Below, in pieces: positions 47,161 through 61,074 of a stretch of DNA of 64,000 nt. Each line of letters opens with the position of its first letter. The first letter of the stretch is position 1. The notes below the pieces were generated by a model. That model worked only from the letters and a program-made list of their open reading frames with translations, was not told where the DNA came from and searched no databases. A program made the translations under genes and the position numbers. The stretch comes from Zygnema cylindricum. Lineage: Eukaryota; Streptophyta; Zygnematophyceae; Zygnematales; Zygnemataceae. The DNA lies in the NCBI GenBank assembly GCA_037447655.1, contig JBBHKE010003279.1:1-64000 (forward strand), read 5' to 3'.

Positions 47161-47708
47161 TCTTACATGTTAATATGATATATAAACACTAAATCTGATT
47201 ACGATAGCAGAGTTTAAACGATACCACTTGAGCCTGCGACGAATTAAACGTTTAGTTAACATCGTTTAGAACGTTTCAGCCCTTTTGATCTCAGATAACC
47301 TAAAAAACAGGCAGTTGACTGACTGTACGGTTATTATGATTCAGGGTGAAACTCCATTGAAACGGGGTCCTCCGTTTCCTGCAAAATTTAACGGGCCCGC
47401 GACACTTTTCGTTCCCAAACAAAAAAAATATCCTATTACTCCAGCGTAAACGGATTGCCGTTGTTTCAATGGAAGGTTTCAGCATAACATATTGCACTAT
47501 GTTACGCTGTCTGGACGTAAAAGTTAGGGCATGCAACCAGCGGAATTAATACGACGCATCAAGTACGACAAACATACGACAGCATAACAACTCCGAGCGA
47601 GTCAAGTGGCTAACTTGTCATGATTGCTCGTCGCCTCACGAGCTGACGCAATGTAGCACCATTTTCGGTTATGTAACAGAAACTGACCCGGCAACTGAAG
47701 ATACGTTG

Positions 47709-47772
47709 CCAAATGGAGCTTCGCCCTACGCCAATGGAGTTTCACTCTACTCCAATGGAGTTTCACCCATAG
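47709..47772. repeat. Three tandem 21-22 bp units
   Basis: CCAATGGAGTTTCAC-type units start at about 47709, 47731 and 47752. An inverse of the core (GTGAAACTCCATTG) occurs at about 47347, so the block may sit within a longer imperfect inverted repeat. Confidence 0.6.
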
Positions 47773-48537
47773 TGCATTCGACATACGACAACGCAACACA
47801 GTACATTTTGTTACGACGGACCTTCAGCCTTATGAGTTATGACTCCTGAAGATACGGTACGGTACGTGAAATTGTCGAACGGTATTAAAAAGAAAAAGGA
47901 CAGCACAGTACATCAGTAACCTTGAGAGCGTCTGTGACAGTTTTAACGCCTCTCGGCCAACCGTTTCGACCCGTCCATTTTGTACGGTGTCACGCAGGCT
48001 CATCCTCTTTGGGACAGAAAGATCTCGGTTGGAAATTTGGAATACCGTACGAGCGCTTCCACGATTTTACGGAAACCATTGGAATCGGAAAAAAATAAAC
48101 ATAATTATAATAACTTCATAAGAAATATGCACTGTGCGAAACAGACCGATGGGCACAAGGTCAGTCGATCCCTGTCCGCAACCATCCGCCAGCATTAGGG
48201 TTCTTCTCGTTTCCGTCCCTGAAGACATGCACGTATAACTGGTTAGCCATGGCTGCTGTGCAACCTCTTTTCCCTCTGTCTGTGCAATCTTCCTCTCTCT
48301 ACTGGATTTGATAGCCTCCACGTGTTAATGTTTTTGATGATTCCCTTCTTATCATCCCACTTAGTCAGGTTAAACGCAGAAAAATGTCAGTGAGTCATAT
48401 GTATGGGGGACACATTCTATTGGTCGGAGCAAGCCTGCCACCAACCAGGTCGTTTCAAATTTGCCTGGAATATTCGATTGTTTTGACTGCTCGCTTGTTA
48501 GTCATGAGGGAGCCTTTTTAGGGTTGAAGTATCGGTC

Positions 48538-51500
48538 ATGTCGCGTTACGTGGCAGCCTCGCACTTCCAAAAATCAAAAACTCTGAACGATAAATATGTA
48601 AGTGCGGATTTTATCTGATGATTTTTTTTTCTGAGCTGGCATTTGACTATACTTGAGTGTTGTGTCTTTCCAAGGCGTCCAATAATAGCAACACTGAATA
48701 CTCACAAATCATTGCGGCCCTCTGAAGGATGATACGTCTGTGGTGTATCCTGTGTCAGCTTCTCGGAGATGAGCTTGGGAAGGGCGCCTATGGTCGTGTG
48801 TACAAGGGAGTCGATCTGCAGAATGGTGATTTTGTGGCAATCAAACAGGTGTCATTGGAGAACATATCTCAGGAGGATCTTAGCAGCATCATGGTGAGAA
48901 TTCTTCACATTTTTACTGCACTTACACTTGCTGCTGATTTGGATTAAGTTGACATGGTTCCCAGAAGTGTCATTATGTTCATTTTGCGCTGCCTCCTTGG
49001 AGAAGTCGGTTCAACTTCTCCTTTTGGGAATTTTTATATGCCGGTGTTTTAGCTTGTATGAATGAATTTAGATTGATAGCTGCACATTTCTCTGTGGAGA
49101 ACTGACACTATCTCTTTATGTGCGGTTGTGCTTTTGTGCAGTCTGAAATCGATCTTCTCAAGGCGAGCTTCCTATGTCACCAGGATTCACCTTCTATGCC
49201 TCGGTTTTGAATTGTTGCATCTTTTGGCTCTTTTTGTGGCAGATATTATTTATTTTTTGGATAGGAATGCAAAATGCTGGATATTGAACAATCTCAATGT
49301 ACCTTGAAGGTGCACTGAGCATTGAATTTTTAATATTGGTCATCGAACTTAAAACTTCAAATGTAGCTTGCAGGATGGTTAGAGTGAGACATTATCAAGT
49401 GCGGACATTGACATCAGACATATCTGTCAACATTACTCTTGTTCGTTTTTTGTTGTTTTGCGCAGAGTAAACATATGTTGACAATATTGTAAGTTAGGAT
49501 TGCTGACTTTTCTGTGGCTTTTTTTTCTCGTCACTCCTGCTGTTCATTTATATCATTTGTATGCTGACACATACCGTGCCTCCTCACATGTATATGTTTG
49601 CAGAACCTTAACCACAAGAACATTGTCAAGTACTTGGGGTCATTCAAGACTAAATCTCATCTCTACATTACTCTTGAGTAAGTTGTTCTTCCTGGAAAGC
49701 ACATCTCTTTAAATTCTCAGAGTCTGCTTTGGTATTAGGTTCTGATTCAGAAAGAGCTTTACTGGTAAAACATACCAAGATATTGGTGATCGTCTTCAGA
49801 TTTACCACACTTTCAGTTGTGAAGCATTCTTACTCTGTGCATGAGGACTTGCTGAAGCCATTTAGACTAAGCAATTTGGTGTCTTTGATTGGTTCTCAAG
49901 ATTTTTATCTACTGGCAAGGGCTCAGGTTTGTGGAAAACGGTTCTCTGGCAAGCATTATAAAGCCAAACAAGTTTGGAGCCTTTCCAGAATCTCTAGTGG
50001 CAGTTTATATTGCACAGGTACGGAGTGCGTCACAGCTGGGCCGCTATGATGGTGTGTTTGGCAGCTTCAGCCATGTAGCTTGGCTGTTACATTCTGCCTG
50101 TAAGGCAACATGAAGTTGTTTAATGTTTTAGGGATAATGGTAGCTCGTTAGCATGTGTGAAGTTTGTGTTTCACGAAGGGTTTGCGATTATGCTAAGCTA
50201 GCGAATGCTTGTACTGTGTCAGTTAGTAACTCTAACTGTTTGGTTTCCTTACCAAATCAGGTGCTTGAAGGCCTTGTTTATCTTCACGAGCAGGGAGTCA
50301 TTCATCGGGATATAAAGGGAGCGAACATCCTGACCACAAAAGAGGTCAGCCATTTCTCAATGCCTGAAAGCTTGATTCGATTAAATTGTTCTGGCTGTGA
50401 GTGGAAGGCATCTGCTGTCCTTAAATAGAGTGTAGGCTTGCACTTGCAAGGGCTAGGCATGAATGAGGTAGACGATGAACGGTACCTTTAGCTGCATTAT
50501 TCTGTATATGGCAATGGAGTGCAAGGTTTACCTATTGCACGTAGCCTGGATGATCCGCTACAGGCTGAGTTGGCCTCGTAAATGGTTGGGCAAGAGTAAG
50601 AACACTACGCATTTCGCATTTTCAGTTGTGCCTCACAGATTTGGAAGATATTTGTCGAAGCAGGGCGAGGAAGGACTACGCCTGTAATTCTGTTTAAAGT
50701 GCATGGTTTTGTGGCACAATTCCTCTATTAAATTGTACTTTTTCTTCTCCCTGCAGTGTATTTATTAATTGTAAAAAGCATTGGGTGTGGGCATTAGACC
50801 AGATGGCATGTGTTAGCCATCATAAATGTGATACAAAATACTGTGTTATAAGTACTCATTTACTGCCAAAAGTAATTCTGCATGTAATGTATCAGGCCCA
50901 CGTATTTTCAGTTAACCAAGTCCATAACTTAATCTAGAACTACTTCTAGGAATTTGAATGTGCAGGGTGGCGCTCCACTTCAGGTTTCATTCTGTTCGTC
51001 TGGGCTAGTTTTCAATTTTTTTTTTTGTTTTTTTAGTCGGAACTCTGTATGAACGTTTCTGTGAAGCTCCATTAAAGTTAGAGTGGTGTGCACAGAGATA
51101 TTTCGTTCAACAAAAGTTTTGACACTTGAATCAGTCTGCAGGAGGCTCTGCATTTTGTATTCTGTAAGTTCAAGAATGGAATTTTATTGATCGCCATAAA
51201 TATTTCATACCTGTCGTTGGTCATTTAGCACTGTTTTGAAGAACTCATTAAGCGCTCAGCACTGACACATAACCCATAGTCAAGTCCGCTGAAAAATTTC
51301 TACTGTGGAGACCTTATGTGTAACTCTAGCAGTAAGGGGCAGGACTGGTTTTGTGCTCCTGATTAATGGTGAAGGTTACCTGAGATGCTCCTCGCTGGTT
51401 TTTTTTTTTTTTAATTCCTACAGGGACTGGTAAAGCTGGCGGATTTTGGAGTAGCTACCAAACTGACGGAGGCTGATGGCAATGCCCTTTCTGTGGTTGG

Positions 51501-54500
51501 AACACCATACTGGATGGCTCCTGAGGTACTTTTTTTCAAGTATCGTGTTCAGTAAAGCATCATGACTTACCCTAGGTCATAATTGGATAGTGGATGCCAT
51601 AATGCAGAGGTTGTTGGCTCATCAGCTCTGTGTCCATGTATTTTGGCAAAAATTTGTTTAATTTCCATTCTTGTTTTCAGTCTGTTACATGCGACGTGAA
51701 GAGGACGTTGACTATGGTTGGTAGTCTATGCTTGTTCTGTCGCAATAACTAGCAAATGTGATTGGCTATCTCTGTTCCAGGTTGTGCTCGTGGCTGGTTG
51801 TGATTAGCTTTTTATACCTGCTAAATGTATTCAAGTTCTCATTTGATACATTTCTTATTTTACTTCAATCATGCATCGCAGGATTTTGCCATGCATCCAC
51901 CCCCCGTAGCAGCAAAGCCAAAAAGCAATGGTTTTTAGTTCCTGAAGCTGCATTTTTCTGCAGCTGAATGGCTTTCATGTTTTTTGCAGGTAATTGAAAT
52001 GTCGGGTGTGAGCGCTGCATCAGACATATGGAGTGTTGGCTGTACTGTAATAGAGCTACTCACATGTGTGCCGCCATACTATGATTTGCAGCCTATGCCC
52101 GCACTTTTTCGCATTGTTCAGGTAGAACATAGCATTTGCTGAACTCCTAAGCGTAGTGCGCTTTTTCTGTTCTGTCAAACAGCAAAAATAATTAGTTTCT
52201 GATTTTTGTCCGATCTTTATTCTTTTATGTCCTTGTTTTGTGTCACGTAAATGTGTTTTAAAACCTTTGATGCTTGTCAATGGGAATGACTTTGCGTTGA
52301 AGTGTGTATTATTTTTTGGTCAAATTTCAGATATAAAACAGACATGTGTAATGTTTTCTTTTAGCATGATCGTATTGATGCCTACCTATCATGTAGATGT
52401 TGTAGTCCTAGTTTTATTGTCATGTTGCTCTTTGAAACAGCGTATTCCATGCTTCGTGATTGTACCAGGGGTCCTTTTGATGATTTTGTTTGGAATCTTT
52501 TTTTTTCCCGTTTTATAGTTAACTTATGCTAACAATGCAGAATATGTCATTTCAAAGTTTTTGGCAGCTTTAAATTATTAACCCTTCTTGAATTGCAGGA
52601 TGAGGCTCCCCCACTTCCTGACAATCTCTCGGCTGATCTTATTGACTTTCTTCTTCAGTGCTTTCAGAAGGTACCTAAGAACTTTGCGATCACCTGCATT
52701 TTTGCGAAAGTTTTGCATTATCTCTGTTTTGTTCAGCTGATTGATTGTTTTAATTGGTTTTGTTTTGACAGGATGCCAAGCAAAGGCCTGATGCTGCCTC
52801 GCTTCTCCGCCACCCATGGATTCGGGGCAGCAAAAAAGCTTTGAAAACATCTCTTGCAAGGAAAGGAGGGCACATCAGGCATGATAGCCTCTCGTTTATA
52901 CTTTCTGTCAGGAATCGTAAACCAGAGGATGGTCCAAAAGATCAGCCCGTAATGAGCTCATGGGTCCATTTTCTTTTTTTTTTTAGGATAATCTCCTCGG
53001 CATATGTCATGTGGTGTATTCAGAATTTGCTTGTATCTGAGAAAAACCGTTTTGGGTCTGGGGCGACACAGTTATGTGCCTGAGGATGCATCACCTGTTG
53101 GGGAGAGAACCATGGAAACAGCTAAACTGAATGGCAGTTCTGAGACACACAATACATCACTGGTTCCTGCAGCATCTCCTGAACTTACACACAGCGGAAC
53201 TCAAGTACTGCCCATGCCCTTAATTTTTTTTTTTAAAACTTAGTATTCTGGCATTGTTGGATTTGTGGGTTTGTGTCTACGGTTCTGGCTGTGGAAGGAG
53301 GACTTTGTGGACAACTTGCAGCTGAAGTTTAAGTTTGAAGTAATTTCCCCCCTTGATTCAGACATTAGTCTCCCTTTGTCCAAGTATTCTGACACATCAT
53401 TCTTGGTGAAACAGGACGGAAGCATTGGAAGAAGTGCCAGTGAAAATGAGATTAGGTCAGGAGAGATGAGTATTGTCAAAGGAAGTGGCAATCTGTCCCA
53501 TCCAGCACGATTTTCTCATGCAGTTCCCAGCAGTACGGTGCTACCTTCACATCGCCGTTCGAATTCAGACGATGCGGCTCCTCGTCCCCCTCGCTTTCTT
53601 TCTTCTGGTCCTGCTCAACAGCAAACTGAAAGGCAGACAGGAGGGGCTAGTGGTCCTTTAGAATCTTCCCGAATAGGTGAGGAATCTCTGGGCTTCGTTT
53701 GGAATTCCAAAGGCGGAAGGCATCGCACCACACCTTCAGCTGAACGTCCTATAGTGAATGGGGGAAAGTTCGAGGAAGGCATTGCTGGTGATAGAGGTGG
53801 AGAGTATGGAGGAGCAACGGTATCTCGGCGTTTTCTGGAAGACTCCCCGGGGGAAGCAGGCCCGGGGCATCGGAGAAGGAATTCAGTTATTTCAGTGAAG
53901 GATACTGTTGTGAAACCAGTGAAGGTGCACTTTCCATTGCCTCATTTTGTTGATTTTTTGTTCGCAGTTTTTCTATCAAACTGAAAGCATAGCCATCTAG
54001 GCAGTTTGCTGTAATTTTGTGGATTTCTTTGAATTGAAGTTGGCTAATAAAATTGGTGTTTATTGTAGTGAAAGAGTCTTTTTTGTGGTGCAGGGAACTC
54101 GTTCAATGAGTGTTCCCGGCAAGAAAACCAGAAGACATTCTTTAGAATATGATGAAGCAGCTTTGGCTGATGTAGTGGATGCCATCCCGGTGGAAGAACT
54201 TCCAGAAGCTAGAGAGCCGCCGCAGGCCACAGGGCGAAGAAGAGGATCCTTGTCGCGCACAGCATCCTTGGGAACGGGTCCATCTACCCGGTTGTTAGAT
54301 ACAGCTGTGGTGAGTGTGCAATTACTGTCTGTTGTAGTTGTGTTTTTTATTTACGACGTTTACCTGACTCATCTGCATGCAAATAGATTTATTTGCAGGT
54401 GCTTAACTGTGTATGTACCGAAGTTTTGTCCAATTTTTTAGAGAGCAGTTGGAGTAGTTGGACTTGGTGGTCGAGGGCTGCTGGAAAAAGTTGGGAGCCG

Positions 54501-57500
54501 TTGAAACTTGAGAATCAGAAAAGTTAAAATGTAAAAGTAAAAACCGATTTCCAGATGACCTCAGTGCAACTTCAGTGCAGGAATTTTCTGGGCCAGGCTT
54601 CAATCGTCTCTTTCATATGTTTCTTTTAGTGTTCGGAAGTCTGGATGTTGTTCCTTTCACCATAGCCCTAGTTTTTTCACAGTCAGAAGCTGTCAGATCG
54701 CACTTAAAAAATAGGGTACATGTTAGAGTTTGGTTCCTCGGTGATGATTGTCATTTATTTTTATTTGTTTTCATGCCGGATGTACTGCAACTGAATTCAA
54801 ACCATAAGCAGACATTTGAAATCATGATAATTTGAATATAAAACCTCCCCGATTGGGGCAAGGTCTTTTGACATATACAAATTCACAAATTCTAGGTTGA
54901 CCAAGAATGAGGAACATTTGGTGCAGGGGGTGGATGGTCCATATCCAGGGAGAGATGGGCGAGCTCGACAGGTAATTTGACCTTTCCCTGTTTTTCCCCT
55001 CCATGTTCCACGTTGTCTTGGGTCTATTCTGATGTAGCAAAGAACTATATTTATCGTATGTTTGTGTCCGCTATTTGTGGTTATTGTTGTAATAACATCT
55101 TACATGGTGCTTATGCAGTCTGCCGAAGTTGCAAGATTGCTGAATGAACTACGAGTTCAGAGGTCAGAAGAAGAAGTTCTCCAAGCCTGCCATGAACTTG
55201 CTGAACAGCTGAGAGAGGAACCAGAGCAAAAAGAACAGCTGATAGCTCATCAAGGAGCCATAGCTCTAACAGAGATTCTAGAGAGAGCAAATTCCAACCC
55301 AAAGGTGTGATACCAAGTCAGAAATTTCAAGAAAAGAGCATAGCAACTTGACAGTGCTTTACTCAATAGATGCAACTGCTTTGATCTTTCCTTGGCTTGC
55401 ATTTCTGGGGATCTACAAGGTTATGCTATTCATGGTGGATAATGTTATTGTTTCTGAAGTCGCCAGACGAGGAGTCATGGAAATGTGAAATCTTGTATCG
55501 AATTGTTGGATTGCAGTTAGTTTATTTTTGGATCGGTTGTGCATTAGCTGGAAAATGCTGATGACTAGATCTTTTGAAATATAAAAAAAAATAAAAAATG
55601 CAGTAGGTTTCTCATTTGCTGGTTTTTCATTTGCTGTGGCGCACGCTTTTCTTGCTGGTGTCTGCTTTTTCGCCAGAATGTGTTGTTCTCTCATCCCATG
55701 AATTAATGCTGACATGTATGCTTGAAAAGCAAAGTCCAGGCACGCCTCACAGCTTGATCATGTTATTAGCTGAGATTGCATGGTTTTTGGGCCTCATTTA
55801 ACTAGCTGAAAATTGCTGACTAGTGGCCCTTGTGTTAATCCTCTTTTTTTTTCAAGAATTTGTTTAACTGATGATATCTGTGGATTCCTAAAAATTTATT
55901 TGCTGCACCTGCCAAGCAATTTCGTTCCTCATTGTCTTCTCTGTGTATCTGAGAGTATTTGATTGCAAATCTGTTTCCTCCAACATTGTAGATTGTTGAT
56001 ATTGCCGAATAAATGACATTTTGACTCACATGCAATTATGGGTTTTGCAGGTCCTTGTGGCAGTGCTGATGCTTGTGAACCAGGTCATGTTGGGAAACGT
56101 GGAAGTGCAAGAGAGTCTCTGCTTGCTCGGATTGGTGAGTCATGCGACTGAGTCTGTGATTCTGTTGCTAGGCATTTGGGGATTCAGTGCGGTGATATTC
56201 TGTGTATCATGTTTGGTATATTCCACTCCTCCGAGCACTTCCAAACAGCTTTTCTTAGTTGTTTTCCAGAGACTTTGGACTTTTTAGCAAAGGTGGTTGC
56301 AGCGCGTTTTTGCACTGCTCCCCTGTCTACATCAACCCTTTATGTACAGCAATCCCGTGGCTATTTGTGAATTCACCACAATTGTTTACAGGCGACAGTT
56401 TTTATTCATTGTTGCTGCCAAACCTTCACCAACTCAGCCAAAAAACAGAAATGGGCTTTATTGGTTAACCATTGTTTGTAGCATATCTATCCGGCTTAGA
56501 TATGTATATAGTTAGATATGGTCTTACAAGTTTCATGGTGTTGCCCTGTTTATGTTTCCTGGTGCTAGCGTGGGCAGCCAGTGTCAAGCCTCCTATGTCT
56601 TGCTTGTGTCTTTTAATCTGGTGGCGAGAATGGCATGATTGTCTCTCTTCTGTACCTTTAACAGCTTTCAATCTGAATTATTGGCCACGGAGGTCCGGCA
56701 CAGAAGCAGCTACTATTGATGGAACTTCTGCATTATATTCACGCTTTTTTGTTATGTGGATGTGAAGTTTGAAATGGAAGGCTTAAGGCAAGGTTATCCT
56801 GTGTCGGTTCAACTTGGTTTTTTTATGGCCCGTAGTTGTAAAAACCATCTGTTATTTTGCTTCTGCAATGCCTGCATATCCTCGTGTCTTCGTCTTTTTG
56901 CCTTTCGAAGCTTCTTTTGAGAACATGCATATTGACCCATTTTATTCTAGGATCCCTGTGATAATGGCTTGGTCTCTTTTTATGTTGGAACTGTGCGCTT
57001 TTTTATCAATCGTATCGTCTAGGCTTGATGCATGTTCTAAAAGATGAGTGACGAGGTAAAAACTTCCGGTCATGGAGCTTAGGGGATTGCATTTTGTGGT
57101 GGTGGGGCTTTGACAGATCCCGACTGTACTGACACTTGCCTCTGCAGAACGCGCAAGGCCTGAACTTCGCATCCAAGTGGCCCAAATCGTACATCAGATC
57201 TGCCAGAGTAGGTAAGGTCTTGTGTTTAGTGAAAAGTGTTTGACCCCAACAGCAGAAACAGACCAGCAACAGAAGGCAGGAACTTAATATGTCTGCACAT
57301 TAGCTTTTAAGGTGATTGAACTAATGTCAGAAATCTTTTCATGCATTATTTTTGTTCTGGATTACGCGAAGTAGCCCGGCTGCCGTCACAAGTTCTTCAA
57401 TCTGTTCTTTTGCTGTAGAACATGTGTGTGCCTCAACAGTCTCGTTCATTCACACAATTGTTCTGGTTGCATATGAAGTAGCCGCTATGTGTTTCTTAGT

Positions 57501-60500
57501 CTTTGGAAGCTTTATTGGTAGTACTGTTTGCAGAGGTTAATTTTTAACCCTAGTCCGCGTGGACCATATTATTATGCGTATAGATCTAAAATAATGGCGC
57601 ATATATGTTTGTATAGGAGCTACAATAGACCTTGTAGATCGATTAGCTGTAACAAATCAATTTACCATTTACATTCTTCTTCTCTTTCTTATTACCTTGT
57701 TTCGGATAGTTGTGTACAGTATATAGCCCAATGTGCCATCGCCGTTGTCGGCTTAGCCTTCAGGGTTTGGCAGGAATCCGACCATTTGGAGTTGCCGTTG
57801 TTCATCTTGTGGACAAAGCCATCCTGGTTTGCTGATCTAAGGGTTGGCAGAACAACAACTTATATCAAAGTAGGGGTCCTGGTGGATGACAGCCTTTTGA
57901 CACTGCAAATGCTGATCTCGTGTCGAGGACTGCCGATACTTGTCGGCTTCTTGGAGCCGGATTTTCCGAAGTATAGGTACTACCCTGAACAAATACAACG
58001 TTCAGGGCGTTTCAAATGCGTTGTTTCTATGGTATTGTTACCTCCAAGTTAATGCACCATAGGGATTTTTCCCAGTACTGACATAATTTGCTCCTTGGGG
58101 GGGTGATCGGTGGCAGGGAGCTTGTTTACATGTCTCTTGACTGTATTGCACGAGTTTTAGAGTTGCAAGGTCCTTCGCGGCGTAATGTGTTTTGCCGAAT
58201 CTTTGCAAAAAGCGGCATGCTGTTACGTCTAGTCAATGTGATGCATAGCATGGTTTCTTTTCGGCTTGACCATGACCATCTCACTACTCCTGCACGATGG
58301 CGTCCATGGGGAGATATGGCGATGGAGCCAGATGTTGATGTTGGCAATGCTCAAATGGGTGAGCTGTTCGCATCCATTTCCGATTGAAATTCTGTAGTAT
58401 TTTCAGTTTAAAGGTGATGTTGGGTCCTACGGTTCCTAGCACAAAATAATGTCACCGGATATTTTGCTTCCAATGCAGCACCATTTACACAGCTGAGTTG
58501 CTGCTCTCTGTGTTCATGACAATAGTGGAGGCAGTTTTTGCAGGGAGCAACTCTTCGTCCCATCTTAGCTTTCTACGCATAGCTGATTCCCGAGAGAACG
58601 GGTCAACGATGGGGCATCCTCTAAAGGATGGTGGAGGAGGCATCAATGTGGGAGGTCGTCGACTCATACGTAGCAAGTCTGGCAATTGTACGGCAATTAG
58701 TAATTCTAGCTCATCAAGTGCAGGTCCTGAAAAAAGCAGCAGGCATGACAGTTCTGGTGCTTCATCAAGGAAGGGCTCGGATGCTCCTGATGTCGAACAT
58801 TTTTATTTAAATATGGCGGCTGGAGTGCTGGTTGAGATGGCACGTGGGGATGATCTCGTGAAGGCCCAGTTTTGCATACAGAGCATGTTGAAACGACTTC
58901 TAGACCTACTTGAGAGACTGGATGCTCCGGTGCTTGTCAAGGTGTGCCCAATGTGGAGCCAATTCTCAATTGAAAGTCCCTTGCTGATCACTTCTCTTGC
59001 TTGCTTTAGTATTTTTGTAGTTTGTCTTGCTAGGTGTTTGAAGTTTGCCTCTGAGTAAATGGATGAATGTTATTTATTTGGATTCATCATTATCGAAGTT
59101 TTGTTTGAGAAAGACCTGTGGAAATGGAGAATGCCCGAGGCAATGGGTGGCGGTGAATGTACTTCGACTGTTTCAGAAATCATTTTATTTCCAAAATTAT
59201 ATCAGGAGATTTGGTGATTGTGTAACAGTTTTTTTCTCTGTCGTGCTGAAGTTGAGAAGAGTTTCATTCCATGCTCAGGTGCTACGTTGCATTCGGCAAT
59301 TGACTATGGACCCTCACTGCTTAGAACCGTTACAGCGAGCTGAAGCCATAAAGTTGTTGGTCCCCTTTTTAGAACGGAGGGAGGGCCAGCAGCTGGCTGA
59401 GATTCACAAGCAGGTGAGGAATTGGAAAGTCTGTGACTCAGACCTATTGGATTGATGTTCAAGGTTGGTGGTTGGGTAGGGTGAGACTGAATGAAGAAAA
59501 CATTACTTTTGAAGACAGTCTTGAGAAAATGCTTTGATATTGCATACTACAAAGAGGGCAACAGCTGTTAATCCTCATCTTAGGGGCTCTATGACTCTGA
59601 CCAACTGTTTTGACTTATGGAGGGTGACCTCACGATGGAAGGTTACTCGTGCTTTCTGATTAAGCGCTCAGTTTGTGAGTAATCATACTCGCAGCTAGCA
59701 TAAGACTGTACAAAGTGTATCTCACTTTTTACTCCAAAACCTTAGTAATGTTTGTCAGCGTGATTAGGTTGCTGATCGGATAGGATGATATTTGAAAAGA
59801 CCGAAAACTTCGATGTATATAAGAAGAGTACTAATTCCAGACAAAGAGTTGACAGCTTCAGCTTTCTTCCTGTAGGCAAATTTAACGGCAGTGTTGTCGC
59901 TGTGATCAGACTTTGACAAAAAGGTTGTTTTGGAGGATATGGTGGACAGGTCTTGAACTCTTTATACAACCTTTGTAAGGTGAATAAACGCAGGCAGGAA
60001 CTGGCGGCCGAAGTAGGCATTGTTCCGCAGCTGGTTCACATTGTCACAACGGAGTCGCCTCTAAACCAGTTTGCTCTTCCGTTACTCTGCGATATGGCAC
60101 ATGCTTCAAGAGTCACAAGGGAGCAGCTTAGACTGCATGGGGCCATAGAGCTCTACCTTGTTCTGCTTAGAATTGATGAGTTTTGGGCTCCTACAGCTCT
60201 CGACTCTCTAGCAGTGTGCCTCGCCAATGACAATGAGCATAGAAAAGTGGAACAGCTTTTATTGCGGCGAGACTCTTTGGATCGACTTGTGAACTTCTTC
60301 CAGTCGTGCACCGGACCAGCATTCGTGCACATCTTGGAGCCATACTTGAAGATGATGACGTATGTTCAGAACAAACAAGACATGAATGAGGGAATTTTTG
60401 GATAGATGTGCATGTCTTTGCTGCATTTCCAAGGAGTGACATCAAAGTTGATGTTGGCGTTCCTGCAGTAAGTGTGCGATGCCTGTCACATCCATATGAG

Positions 60501-61074
60501 CCTGGATCCTTCTTGAATGACGTAAGTTTTCTGACAATATTATTAAACGGTCTTTGTTGCATCTTTGCTCTGGGCAGCAAATCAGTTCGCTTGAATGCAG
60601 CATTGGCTGTGTCTGGGCTCACCCCCTTGCTAGTGGCCCGGCTGGATCACCAGGACGCTATTGCTCGTCTCAACCTCCTCAAAATGATAAAAGTGAGTTT
60701 TTTCTACTCAGCCGACTCTTGCTAGTCAATGTGCTGATTTCTCGACGTGCTGGAGCCATGAAGGATCTTAGTTGTCCATCCTTCATTGTTCCAGCAGATC
60801 CTCGACGAACCCGGATTGTAAGCAAGAGTAAGGTTGCTGTCTCTTTTGCTTGTTTGCCTCAATGTGAGAGTGGCCTATTGCGGCTTTGTGGGTCCAGACT
60901 GTGTACGAGCATCATCCTCGCCCCAAACAGCTGGTAGTGGAACATGACCTCCCACGGAAGCTGCAGCGCCTCACGGAGGAGCAAAGGGATGGGGAGCGCT
61001 CAGGAGGGCAAGTGTTGGTGAAGCAGATGGCGTCGACGCTTCTGAAGGGCCTTCATGTAAACACTCTGTTATGA
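48538..61074 (+). CDS. MAP3KE1: MAP3K epsilon protein kinase (Cdc7/Cdc15-like MAPKKK)
   Basis: A Ser/Thr kinase of the septation-initiation type, which in plants acts in cytokinesis, cell expansion and pollen viability. Exons: 48538-48597, 48759-48893, 49142-49162, 49604-49677, 49927-50017, 50261-50344, 51424-51525, 51990-52121, 52599-52670, 52772-52948, about 53080-53204, 53322-53924, 54094-54309, 54927-54971, 55119-55304, 56051-56134, 57117-57211, 57893-57976, 58117-58358, 58544-58941, 59279-59413, 59950-60359, 60578-60692 and 60898-61074. That gives about 1287 aa (Arabidopsis 1368). Kinase motifs: GKGAYG 27-32, Lys49 in VAIK, HRD 142-144, DFG 162-164, APE 187-189. A disordered middle follows, then armadillo/HEAT repeats to '[20 protein letters not shown]'. 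The intron after 49162 has a GC donor. The junction 52948/53080 does not match in phase, so that part may hold a missed small exon. Confidence 0.93.
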
